Source: CAYHXN01 sp964373675
Lineage (GTDB): Bacteria > Patescibacteriota > Minisyncoccia > UBA6257 > WO2-44-18
DNA length: 8,317 bases
Assembly (NCBI GenBank): GCA_964373675.1
Contig: CAYJVO010000027.1
Location: 1 to 8,317, forward strand
Direction: 5' to 3'
Shown piece after piece: positions 1-4,530 of this stretch. Each line of letters starts with the position of its first letter. Position 1 is the first letter of the stretch. Under the pieces are notes generated by a model. It was not told where the DNA came from, ran no database searches, and saw nothing but the letters and a program-made list of their open reading frames with translations. A program made the position numbers and the translations under genes.

Positions 1-95
1 AGAGATCAAATTTTGCCGGAAAGATCCTTTCCGCCCTTCGCAACCAATTCGGCGGACATTCTATAAATTCTTCGCGCAAGTGGAAAGAAATATAA
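1..95 (+). CDS. gnd: 6-phosphogluconate dehydrogenase-like protein, C-terminal end (partial)
   Basis: Only the last 30 codons are present, read from base 3 to the TAA at 93-95; the rest lies upstream of the window. The visible residues include GKILSALRNQFGGHSI, which matches the conserved C-terminal tail (A-L-R-x-x-F-G-G-H) of the decarboxylating 6-phosphogluconate dehydrogenases of the NAD-type Gnd/GntZ branch. These oxidise 6-phosphogluconate to ribulose 5-phosphate in the cytosol. The other two forward frames show no recognisable family tail. No rho-independent terminator in + orientation follows; the first strong hairpin downstream (146-165) has its T-run on the minus strand. The call rests on a short motif, so another protein of the same dehydrogenase superfamily cannot be excluded. 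Confidence 0.7.
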   Translation, partial: RSNFAGKILSALRNQFGGHSINSSRKWKEI

Positions 96-100
96 GAAGT

Positions 101-132
101 GTCATGGGTCGAGCTAAGCTCGATGGGTCATG
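101..132. repeat. Compact inverted repeat with repeated flanks
   Basis: TCGAGCT (109-115) and AGCTCGA (117-123) form a perfect dyad around one base. It is bracketed by direct repeats of ATGGGTC (104-110, 123-129) and GTCATG (101-106, 127-132). There is no T-run after it, so it is not a standard terminator. It may be a small palindromic repeat unit lying between the convergent ends of the first two genes. Confidence 0.4.
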
Positions 133-145
133 AGGATAAGAAAAA

Positions 146-165
146 GCCAAGGTGTATGCCTTGGC
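146..165 (-). terminator. Rho-independent terminator for the minus-strand gene at 177-518
   Basis: GCCAAGG (146-152) pairs perfectly with CCTTGGC (159-165) around the 6-nt loop TGTATG. Read on the minus strand, the stem is followed by TTTTTCTTAT. It starts 12 nt after the minus-strand stop codon at 177-179, which supports that gene being real and transcribed leftward. Confidence 0.7.
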
Positions 166-176
166 GAGGATGAAGA

Positions 177-518
177 CTATTTCCGTATGAAGAGTTTCCA
201 GACCTCAATAACATCGTTTCCGAACATTTGTGATGGCGTCCGAAGATGAATGCGTAATTCAGTGAATAGGCTTGAGATATGGCGCGAAGGGTCTTCAATG
301 GTCTGAAAACTCACGATTTCTCCGGTTTCAGATACGGTTTCCTGATTTCGCCGAGATTCATAAAAGAATCCGCCCGCCAATCCGCATTGTATGCTCAAAA
401 ATTCCGAGAAAACGCGATTATAAAAATCGTATCTGCTTTCCACAGGATGACAACATTCGATCGAGAATAAGCTGGTAAAAGCGTTAGGCGAAAAAGGTAA
501 AAGACATTCGCATGACAT
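177..518 (-). CDS. Hypothetical protein, unrecognised family (113 aa)
   Basis: I do not recognise this protein. It is a 113-residue reading frame on the minus strand, starting at the only ATG near its 5' end and stopping 12 nt before a good minus-strand terminator; that placement is the main reason to believe it. The C-terminal half looks like a real folded protein: ETGEIVSF, then an amphipathic stretch (SSLFTELRIHL) and GNDVIEVWKLFI. The N-terminal half is cysteine-containing (C3, C5, C22, C23, C45) and less protein-like, so the true start could be further in at a non-ATG codon, or the 5' end may be decayed. No membrane segment or signal peptide is evident. No Shine-Dalgarno site is visible. 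Function unknown. Confidence 0.45.
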   Translation of the reverse strand: MSCECLLPFSPNAFTSLFSIECCHPVESRYDFYNRVFSEFLSIQCGLAGGFFYESRRNQETVSETGEIVSFQTIEDPSRHISSLFTELRIHLRTPSQMFGNDVIEVWKLFIRK

Positions 519-562
519 TTTCTATGTTTCAGCAAATTCGGTGGTGCCACATATGAAAAAAT

Positions 563-578
563 GGCTTAAAATAAAGCC
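563..578 (-). terminator. Weak hairpin with a minus-strand T-run
   Basis: GGCTT (563-567) pairs with AAGCC (574-578) around a 6-nt loop. On the minus strand the hairpin is followed by ATTTTTTC. The stem is only 5 bp. It would stop leftward transcription entering from the toxin-antitoxin region before it reaches the gene at 177-518. Functional status is uncertain. Confidence 0.3.
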
Positions 579-579
579 T

Positions 580-632
580 CCTTCGCTACCTACTTCGCTA
601 AAGCTACGAAGGTCAAAGAAAGCTACGGAAGG
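580..632 (+). repeat. CCTTCG...GGAAGG hairpin repeat, copy A
   Basis: Begins CCTTCGCTACC and ends AGCTACGGAAGG, with an internal CTAAAGCTACGAAGG. It aligns, with gaps, to the reverse complement of 1306-1347: both contain CCTTCG, a CTTC run, CTAAAG, TACGAAG and CTACGGAAGG in the same order. The two copies are in opposite orientation and bracket the toxin-antitoxin genes. Stretch 519-735 otherwise contains this repeat, the next hairpin, the weak terminator above and no credible gene. Confidence 0.55.
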
Positions 633-646
633 CCAAGGGAAAATCC

Positions 647-687
647 CCACCTCCGCCAAGGCTTCGGCGGGCAAGCCTGCGGTTGGG
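647..687 (+). repeat. GC-rich palindromic repeat, short copy
   Basis: A hairpin-forming block: AGGCTT (659-664) pairs with AAGCCT (673-678), and the flanking CCCA and TTGGG ends extend the pairing with mismatches. It contains TCGGCGGGCAAGCC (664-677), whose 14-base reverse complement occurs exactly at 2794-2807 inside the FAD oxidase gene. The CCGCC and AAGGCTT pieces also recur there in the same order, so both look like members of one dispersed repeat family. Confidence 0.6.
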
Positions 688-727
688 TATTAAAAGTATC
701 ATGGAAAATAAGATATCCACAGCGGTA

Positions 728-763
728 TTGATATTAAGTTTACCTTAAGGTAAACTTTGAAAT
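728..763 (+). promoter_or_regulatory. Toxin-antitoxin promoter with overlapping 22-bp palindromic operator
   Basis: A perfect 22-bp palindrome fills 736-757: AAGTTTACCTT joined directly to its own reverse complement. A -35-like TTGATA (728-733) and a -10-like TAAACT (751-756) are 17 bp apart, so the palindrome covers the spacer and the -10. Type II antitoxins of the Phd/YefM class usually repress their own promoter by binding such palindromes. The antitoxin ATG at 764 lies 7 nt after the -10, so the predicted transcript starts at or next to the start codon and has no room for a ribosome-binding site. Confidence 0.7.
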
Positions 764-1006
764 ATGAGAAACTCAATAGTGGGTTTAAAGGAACTGCGAC
801 AAAATATGGACAAATATATAGCGGAGGTAGAGAAAGGGAAGTCTTTTACGGTTATTCGTCGTTCAAGGCCCGTTTTGAAAATTTCTTCTCCGGAGGATGA
901 TTCCGAACTTTGGGAACAAGTTATCGATTTTACTAAAATTAAGAAAGGCGGCATATCAGCCAAGACAATATTAAGAGAGCTTCGTAAATTGAATGCCCGA
1001 TCTTAA
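764..1006 (+). CDS. Type II antitoxin, Phd/YefM family
   Basis: An 80-residue protein with the typical two-part antitoxin build. Residues about 3-45 (NSIVGLKELRQNMDKYI, then FTVIRRSRPVLKIS) match the DNA-binding Phd/YefM fold: an S/T-x-x-x-L-R start, a helix, then a strand-turn-strand 'prevent-host-death' element. Residues 46-80 are charged and probably wrap around the toxin. It would bind and neutralise the downstream RelE-like toxin and repress the shared promoter through the palindrome at 736-757. Its last 14 nt overlap the toxin gene, indicating translational coupling. The ATG at 764 is chosen because it sits just after the palindrome and gives the full N-terminal fold. The family call is from motif recognition. 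Confidence 0.85.
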   Translation: MRNSIVGLKELRQNMDKYIAEVEKGKSFTVIRRSRPVLKISSPEDDSELWEQVIDFTKIKKGGISAKTILRELRKLNARS

Positions 1007-1232
1007 AAAACTTCTTTCCAAGTTCACCAAAAAAGAAAGAGAGGTAATAGAATCTATAATTAAAACAATTATTTCTCTGCGGTGGGATAACTTGGACGTT
1101 AAAAAACTAAAAGGGCATCAAAATATCTTTAGAGTTCGTAAGGGCAAATTAAGAATTCTTTTTGCTAAAGACGATAAAGACATTTTTATTCTGACTATTG
1201 AACGTCGCCGTGAAGATACTTATAAATTCTAA
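993..1232 (+). CDS. Type II toxin, RelE/ParE superfamily
   Basis: A 79-residue basic protein whose layout fits the RelE/ParE fold: two N-terminal helices (about residues 4-29, LLSKFTKKEREVIESI), then L-K-G-H-Q-N-I-F-R-V-R-K-G-K-L-R-I-L-F (38-56), the hallmark strand pair of the family, and a final strand and tail with TIERRREDTYKF. RelE members cleave mRNA in the ribosome and ParE members poison gyrase. The basic C-terminal end (RRRED-Y) is more RelE/YoeB-like, but the target cannot be settled by eye. The gene overlaps the antitoxin by 14 nt and is probably translated by coupling, as no ribosome-binding site is visible. The length is normal to slightly short, and no frameshift is seen. Confidence 0.85.
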   Translation: MPDLKKLLSKFTKKEREVIESIIKTIISLRWDNLDVKKLKGHQNIFRVRKGKLRILFAKDDKDIFILTIERRREDTYKF

Positions 1233-1315
1233 GCCGCAATAATCCTTGTCCATGCGGAGCGAAGGATAAAGATGGGCACCCTATAAAGTACAAAAAGTGC
1301 TGTGCCCTTCCGTAG
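1232..1315 (+). pseudogene. Orphan SEC-C zinc-binding tail (SecA C-terminus-like remnant)
   Basis: A frame running from the end of the toxin gene to a TAG at 1313-1315 encodes NPCPCG (from 1241), a short insert, then IKYKKCC. This is the SEC-C motif (C-x-C-G ... K-Y-K-K-C-C/H), the zinc-binding tail at the end of SecA and of various stand-alone proteins, where it usually follows a basic R-N-D/N-P. Four metal ligands (two C-x-C, one CC) are intact. There is no start codon in frame after an upstream TAA, so it is not an independent gene as written. It may be the 3' scrap of a gene disrupted when the toxin-antitoxin cassette arrived. Translation by frameshift from the toxin gene is a less likely alternative. 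Confidence 0.55.
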
Positions 1316-1347
1316 TGCTTCGTAACTTTAGTGAAGAAGTACGAAGG
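1306..1347 (-). repeat. CCTTCG...GGAAGG hairpin repeat, copy B (inverted)
   Basis: The reverse complement begins CCTTCGTACTTC and ends CTACGGAAGG, with CTAAAG and TACGAAG inside, in the same order as copy A at 580-632. CCTTC (1306-1310) and GAAGG (1343-1347) are the outer arms of an imperfect hairpin. Its first bases overlap the end of the SEC-C fragment. Confidence 0.5.
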
Positions 1348-1375
1348 AGGGTCATGGGACGTGGGGAAAAGAAAA

Positions 1376-1398
1376 AGCCCGTCCATTTTAGGCGGGCT
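1376..1398 (-). terminator. Rho-independent terminator for the zinc-ribbon gene
   Basis: AGCCCGTC (1376-1383) pairs with GGCGGGCT (1391-1398), one G-T wobble, loop of 7 nt. On the minus strand it is followed by TTTTTCTTTTCCC. It lies 12 nt after the TAA at 1411-1413, i.e. after the second half of the interrupted zinc-ribbon gene, not after the internal TAG. Confidence 0.7.
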
Positions 1399-1410
1399 GA
1401 AACAAATGAG

Positions 1411-1590
1411 TTACTTCTTGTCCGACTTCAATTTTTTACCGCACCTAAGGCAGACCTTTAGCTTAGTAGCACATGCCCTACACTATTTTAGTGTGTTCGG
1501 ATCATCGTTGCTACTTTTTTCGCACCTCTGGCATATGCAGAACTTGGCTTCCATCGTGTGCGCGAGATTCTTACATTTAGAACATTCCAT
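1411..1590 (-). pseudogene. Double zinc-ribbon microprotein interrupted by an in-frame TAG
   Basis: On the minus strand an ATG at 1590 opens a 59-codon frame ending in TAA (1411-1413) with a single internal TAG at 1483-1485 (codon 36). Before it, residues 1-35 carry C3-x2-C6 and C18-x-C20-x2-C23. After it, the same frame continues with C37-x2-C40 and C47-x2-C50 and a lysine-rich tail (GKKLKSDKK). The eight cysteines in four C-x2-C knuckles suggest one protein with two zinc ribbons. The frame after the TAG shows no decay, and the terminator sits after the final TAA. It is either a very recent nonsense mutation, a read-through gene, or a sequencing error. No Shine-Dalgarno site precedes the ATG. 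Specific function unknown. Confidence 0.6.
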
Positions 1591-1671
1591 GTTCAATCTT
1601 TTTTAGCAGTGATGTGATATATAAAATACATCGCATTCTACGGCTGTGTCTAGTCACGGAAGTAGCGCGTC

Positions 1672-1700
1672 TTGTATTATTCTTAAGGTTGGAATAAGAT
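1672..1700 (+). promoter_or_regulatory. Possible promoter of the peptidoglycan-binding protein gene
   Basis: TTGTAT (1672-1677) and TAAGAT (1695-1700) are 17 bp apart and end 8 nt before the ATG at 1709. The match to consensus is modest (3/6 and 4/6). It is listed because the spacing repeats that seen at three other genes of the window. Confidence 0.35.
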
Positions 1701-1708
1701 TCAATAAA

Positions 1709-2404
1709 ATGAGCACCAAATTACTTTTTACATTTATACTGGCCGCATTTTTGGGAATCGCGGTGTTGGCGCAGGCCGCTGAGGTTTATATTGATGTTAG
1801 CGGCAATGTAAAAGTAGACGGCGCCGAAATCAGCCAACTCAATAACAACATAGTTGTAGTTAAGCTTTGGGGGACGCGCTGGTCATTTTTTGTTCCGACA
1901 CACGCGACAGTAACCAATGCCTCGGGTGAACCGATAACTGTCTGGAAGCTTGAGAGTGGACACAAACTTTATGTTGAGGGTAATATTAAGGTCGGAGAGC
2001 CGGGAGTAATTAGTGTGGAGGTGACACTTTTGAGAGATCTTTCTATGCCAGGCAATGGCCCAGCGCTTCTTTCATCGGTAAGGCCTGCTCCGGTTATCCA
2101 AACAGTTGTCCAGAATGTGTGCCCTCAGCCACAAACTGCAAATGCACCGCAATCCACCGGTGAAAAATCAAAACAGCTTACTAAAAATCTGCGTCCAGGG
2201 ATGCGAGATGATGAAGTGCGGCTTCTTCAGGAATTTCTTCATAAAAATAATTTGCTCTCCGCTGACAGTGTTACGGGTTATTACGGGAAAATGACAAGCC
2301 AAGCAGTGTCAAGATTCCAGCAGGCGAACACCCTAGAGGCAGTTGGCATCGCCGGTCCTCTAACTAGAGAGCTGATTAATTCATTATTGATCCAACCTCG
2401 CTAG
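1709..2404 (+). CDS. Exported protein with C-terminal peptidoglycan-binding domain
   Basis: A 231-residue secreted protein. Residues 1-23 form a signal peptide: MSTK, a hydrophobic core (LLFTFILAAFLGIAVLA) and a likely signal peptidase I site AQA|A. Residues 24-115 are strand-rich with the pattern of a small beta-barrel (IDVSGNVKVDGA ... YVEGNIKV), reminiscent of the DUF5666-like domains common in these bacteria, though I cannot confirm the family. A polar linker (about 125-155) leads to a PG_binding_1 domain (about 158-230): LRPGMRDDEVRLLQEFL, VTGYYGKMTSQAVSRFQ and IAGPLTRELIN. This domain binds cell-wall peptide stems, so the protein is probably anchored at the wall. An alternative GTG at 1646 would put 21 non-signal residues in front, so the ATG is preferred. 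It ends in TAG and is followed by a strong hairpin. Confidence 0.8.
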   Translation: MSTKLLFTFILAAFLGIAVLAQAAEVYIDVSGNVKVDGAEISQLNNNIVVVKLWGTRWSFFVPTHATVTNASGEPITVWKLESGHKLYVEGNIKVGEPGVISVEVTLLRDLSMPGNGPALLSSVRPAPVIQTVVQNVCPQPQTANAPQSTGEKSKQLTKNLRPGMRDDEVRLLQEFLHKNNLLSADSVTGYYGKMTSQAVSRFQQANTLEAVGIAGPLTRELINSLLIQPR

Positions 2405-2433
2405 CGCGCCCCTCAGTATTTTGAGGTCTCAAA

Positions 2434-2464
2434 ATAAATCAGCAGGTCAGTCCTGCTGATTTAT
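2434..2464. terminator. Intergenic terminator hairpin
   Basis: A perfect 13-bp stem: ATAAATCAGCAGG (2434-2446) with CCTGCTGATTTAT (2452-2464), loop TCAGT. The A/T-rich outer stem serves as the A- and T-run of a rho-independent terminator, although the T-tract after it is short. It closes the peptidoglycan-binding protein gene and lies only 4 nt upstream of the next gene's extended -10. A weaker hairpin CCTCA/TGAGG (2411-2426) precedes it. Confidence 0.7.
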
Positions 2465-2468
2465 ATTG

Positions 2469-2477
2469 TGTTAAAAT
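2469..2477 (+). promoter_or_regulatory. Extended -10 promoter of the FAD oxidase gene
   Basis: TGTTAAAAT is an extended -10 (TG-n-TAAAAT, 5/6 to TATAAT). No convincing -35 is seen; that position falls inside the upstream terminator stem. The ATG at 2485 begins exactly 7 nt after the -10, predicting a transcript that starts at or beside the start codon. Confidence 0.55.
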
Positions 2478-2484
2478 TAAACCT

Positions 2485-4182
2485 ATGGATTTGGCGAGCG
2501 AGATTAAAAAGAATTTTAAAGGAGAAGTGGCGGTTGAGGAGGCGACGCTCCAATGCTATAGCCGCGACGCTAGCCTATTTGAAGTGCGGCCGCAAGTTGT
2601 TGTCTTTCCTAAAGATTCAGCTGACGTAAAATCTTTAGTTAAATTCGTTAGCCAGCGGCTAGAAGTCAGCGGCCAGAAGCTGTCGTTAACTGCCCGAAGT
2701 GGCGGCACAGACATGACCGGAGGGCCGTTGAGCGAGTCTATCGTGATGGACTTTACCAAGCATTTCACCAAAATGTCAGTCAGCGTAAAGCCGGGCTTGC
2801 CCGCCGACTTGTCCGCCAAAGCCTTGACGTCGGCGGAAGCTTTAGCGGAGCCGGGAGTGTGGTACCGCGATTTTGAGAAGGAAACGCTCAAGCACGGTTT
2901 GCTGATGCCGTCTTATCCGGCATCTCGGGAGATTTGCGCCATTGGCGGAATGGTGGCTAATAATGCTGGCGGTGAAAAGACTTTGCGGTACGGAAAAACC
3001 GAGCATTATGTTGAAAGATTAAAAGCGGTTTTAAGCGACGGCAACGAGTATGAATTGAAAAAATTGAACCGCGATGAGCTGGAGAAAAAAATGAAATCTA
3101 AAGGACTGGAGGGCGAAATTTATTCAAAAATATTTACACTCTTAGACAAAAATTACGATTTAATCCAAAAATCCAAACCCAAAGTAAGTAAAAATTCTAC
3201 CGGCTATAATGTCTGGCATGTTTGGGATAAGGCAAAGAGCGGGTTTGACCTTTCCAAGCTTTTTGTCGGAGCGCAGGGTACGCTGGGCATAATTACAGAA
3301 ATTACTTTTCGTCTCGTACGCGCCGAATCTCACTCCGGCCTTTTGGTCATTTTTTTAAAATCGCTGGAAAAACTTCCGGAGCTGGTAAACGCGCTTTTGC
3401 CGTTAAAACCAACCAGTTTAGAGTCTTTTGATGACCACACCTTTAAGCTGGCGGTTAAATTTTTCTGGGGGTTTGCCAAAAGCATGGGCGCCAAAAATTT
3501 TTTGTCTCTAGCTTGGAAATTTTTGCCGGAAGTTTGGGCGGCGCTGACCGGTGGCGTTCCTAAACTAGTCGTACTTGTCGAGTTTGAGGCAAATGATCAA
3601 TACGAAGTAGATAAACAAATAAAACGGGCAGAAATAGTAATTAAGGAATTAAGGAATTTAGGAATTAAGACGTTTGTTGCTAATACCGAAGAGAGAGCTA
3701 AAAAATACTGGCTGATGCGGCGGGAGAGTTTTAATCTTCTGCGTCAAAAGGTTAAGGGATTGAAAACCGCGCCATTTATTGACGATTTAATTGTTCGTCC
3801 CGAGTTTTTGCCGGAGTTTTTGCCGAAACTTTACGAAATTCTAGATCGCTATAAATTTTTATATACAATTGCCGGTCATATGGGAGACGGCAATTTCCAC
3901 GTCATTCCGCTGATGCGTTTGGAGCGTGAGGAGGAACGGGCGAAAATCGTTCCAGTAATGGATGAAGTGTATAAATTAGTTTTCCAATACAACGGCTCCA
4001 TTTCTGCCGAGCACAACGACGGTTTGATCCGCAGCCCGTATTTGCGGCAGATGTACGGCGACGAAATTTACCGGATTTTTGAGGAAATCAAAAAAATCTT
4101 TGACCCACAAAATATTTTTAACCCAGGGAAGAAAGTGGGGGCGGATTTGAATTACGCCCTCAATCACATAAAAAGAGAATAA
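2485..4182 (+). CDS. FAD-linked oxidase, GlcD / D-lactate dehydrogenase type
   Basis: A 565-residue flavoprotein of the FAD_binding_4 plus FAD-oxidase C-terminal family, which oxidises 2-hydroxy acids such as glycolate or D-lactate. The FAD (PCMH) domain spans about 35-285: PQVVVFPKDSADV, ARSGGTDMTGG, the conserved YPASREICAIGGMVANNAGG, STGYNV and LFVGAQGTLGIITE. The C-terminal substrate domain has AGHMGDGNFH (463-472) and SAEHNDG (507-513), which supply the family's metal or substrate residues, then PQNIFNPGKK near the end. There is no fused iron-sulfur (CCG) domain, unlike long versions of the family, so the electron acceptor is unknown. Residues 103-122 are an extra 20-aa segment encoded by a repeat insertion. 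The gene stands alone between two terminators, with no visible ribosome-binding site. The exact substrate cannot be read from sequence. Confidence 0.9.
   Translation: MDLASEIKKNFKGEVAVEEATLQCYSRDASLFEVRPQVVVFPKDSADVKSLVKFVSQRLEVSGQKLSLTARSGGTDMTGGPLSESIVMDFTKHFTKMSVSVKPGLPADLSAKALTSAEALAEPGVWYRDFEKETLKHGLLMPSYPASREICAIGGMVANNAGGEKTLRYGKTEHYVERLKAVLSDGNEYELKKLNRDELEKKMKSKGLEGEIYSKIFTLLDKNYDLIQKSKPKVSKNSTGYNVWHVWDKAKSGFDLSKLFVGAQGTLGIITEITFRLVRAESHSGLLVIFLKSLEKLPELVNALLPLKPTSLESFDDHTFKLAVKFFWGFAKSMGAKNFLSLAWKFLPEVWAALTGGVPKLVVLVEFEANDQYEVDKQIKRAEIVIKELRNLGIKTFVANTEERAKKYWLMRRESFNLLRQKVKGLKTAPFIDDLIVRPEFLPEFLPKLYEILDRYKFLYTIAGHMGDGNFHVIPLMRLEREEERAKIVPVMDEVYKLVFQYNGSISAEHNDGLIRSPYLRQMYGDEIYRIFEEIKKIFDPQNIFNPGKKVGADLNYALNHIKRE
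2789..2855 (+). repeat. 60-nt palindromic element inserted in frame in the FAD oxidase gene
   Basis: AGCCGGG occurs at 2789-2795 and again at 2849-2855, exactly 60 nt (20 codons) apart, as a target-site duplication would. Between them CCGCCGAC (2801-2808) pairs with GTCGGCGG (2829-2836). Bases 2794-2807 are the exact reverse complement of 664-677 in an intergenic repeat. The element encodes an Ala/Leu/Pro-rich stretch (GLPADLSAKALTSAEALA) just before the conserved PGVWYRDFE; removing it joins VK to PGVW and keeps the frame. Confidence 0.7.
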
Positions 4183-4191
4183 CTAGAAATA

Positions 4192-4211
4192 AAAGCCCCA
4201 ACTGGGGCTTT
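4192..4211. terminator. Bidirectional terminator between convergent genes
   Basis: AAAGCCCC (4192-4199) pairs with GGGGCTTT (4204-4211), loop AACT. Minus-strand reading gives TTTTATTT after the stem; plus-strand reading gives a shorter T-run. It serves the FAD oxidase (stop at 4182) and the zinc-ribbon gene, whose own TAA (4210-4212) overlaps the stem. Confidence 0.8.
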
Positions 4212-4530
4212 AAAATCTGTGGTCAAAATAAAATCGTAACCTACAACTGCGATTCTGGCACAGCCATCCCCCTCCTATCATTGGATCTGGAGTGCGTTTC
4301 ATAGTAAGCCGCCACTTTTTACATTTGGGGCAGAAACAAAAAAGCACACCCCGTTCTTTACCCAGTGAATTTCTATTGCGGCAATCGTTGTTAGGGCAAA
4401 TTTTTATAAACGGAACGTATTTTTTTGCGCTGGCAGGAACTGTGGTCCAAGGTTTCCATTTACTTCGTAGTTTGGTTGGCCATAGGGCCTTTGCGGGTTT
4501 TTGGCATTTCGGACACACAAGCTTTTTCAT
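4210..4530 (-). CDS. Hypothetical protein with two tandem zinc-binding units
   Basis: A 106-residue basic protein that I do not recognise as a named family. It carries the same metal-binding layout twice: C6-x2-C9 with C45-x4-C50, then C67-x2-C70 with C91-x4-C96, i.e. CPKC...CPNNDC and CPKC...CQNRSC, with an extra C65. That strongly suggests two treble-clef or ribbon-type zinc sites that arose by internal duplication. The many Lys, Arg and Trp residues would suit nucleic-acid or ribosome contact, but that is inference. The start MKKLVCPKC is natural. Its first 71 nt overlap the end of the glycosyltransferase gene in another frame, so the two are probably co-transcribed. It ends at the bidirectional hairpin at 4192-4211. 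Confidence 0.65.
   Translation of the reverse strand: MKKLVCPKCQKPAKALWPTKLRSKWKPWTTVPASAKKYVPFIKICPNNDCRNRNSLGKERGVLFCFCPKCKKWRLTMKRTPDPMIGGGWLCQNRSCRLRFYFDHRF

Noticed and set aside
1331..1606. A 91-residue plus-strand frame
   Set aside because: It is the antisense shadow of the cysteine-knuckle gene at 1411-1590, whose motifs and terminator support the minus strand.
2556..2891. A 111-residue minus-strand frame inside the FAD oxidase gene
   Set aside because: It is antisense to strongly conserved FAD-domain coding sequence and resembles no protein; its length comes partly from the GC-rich repeat insertion.
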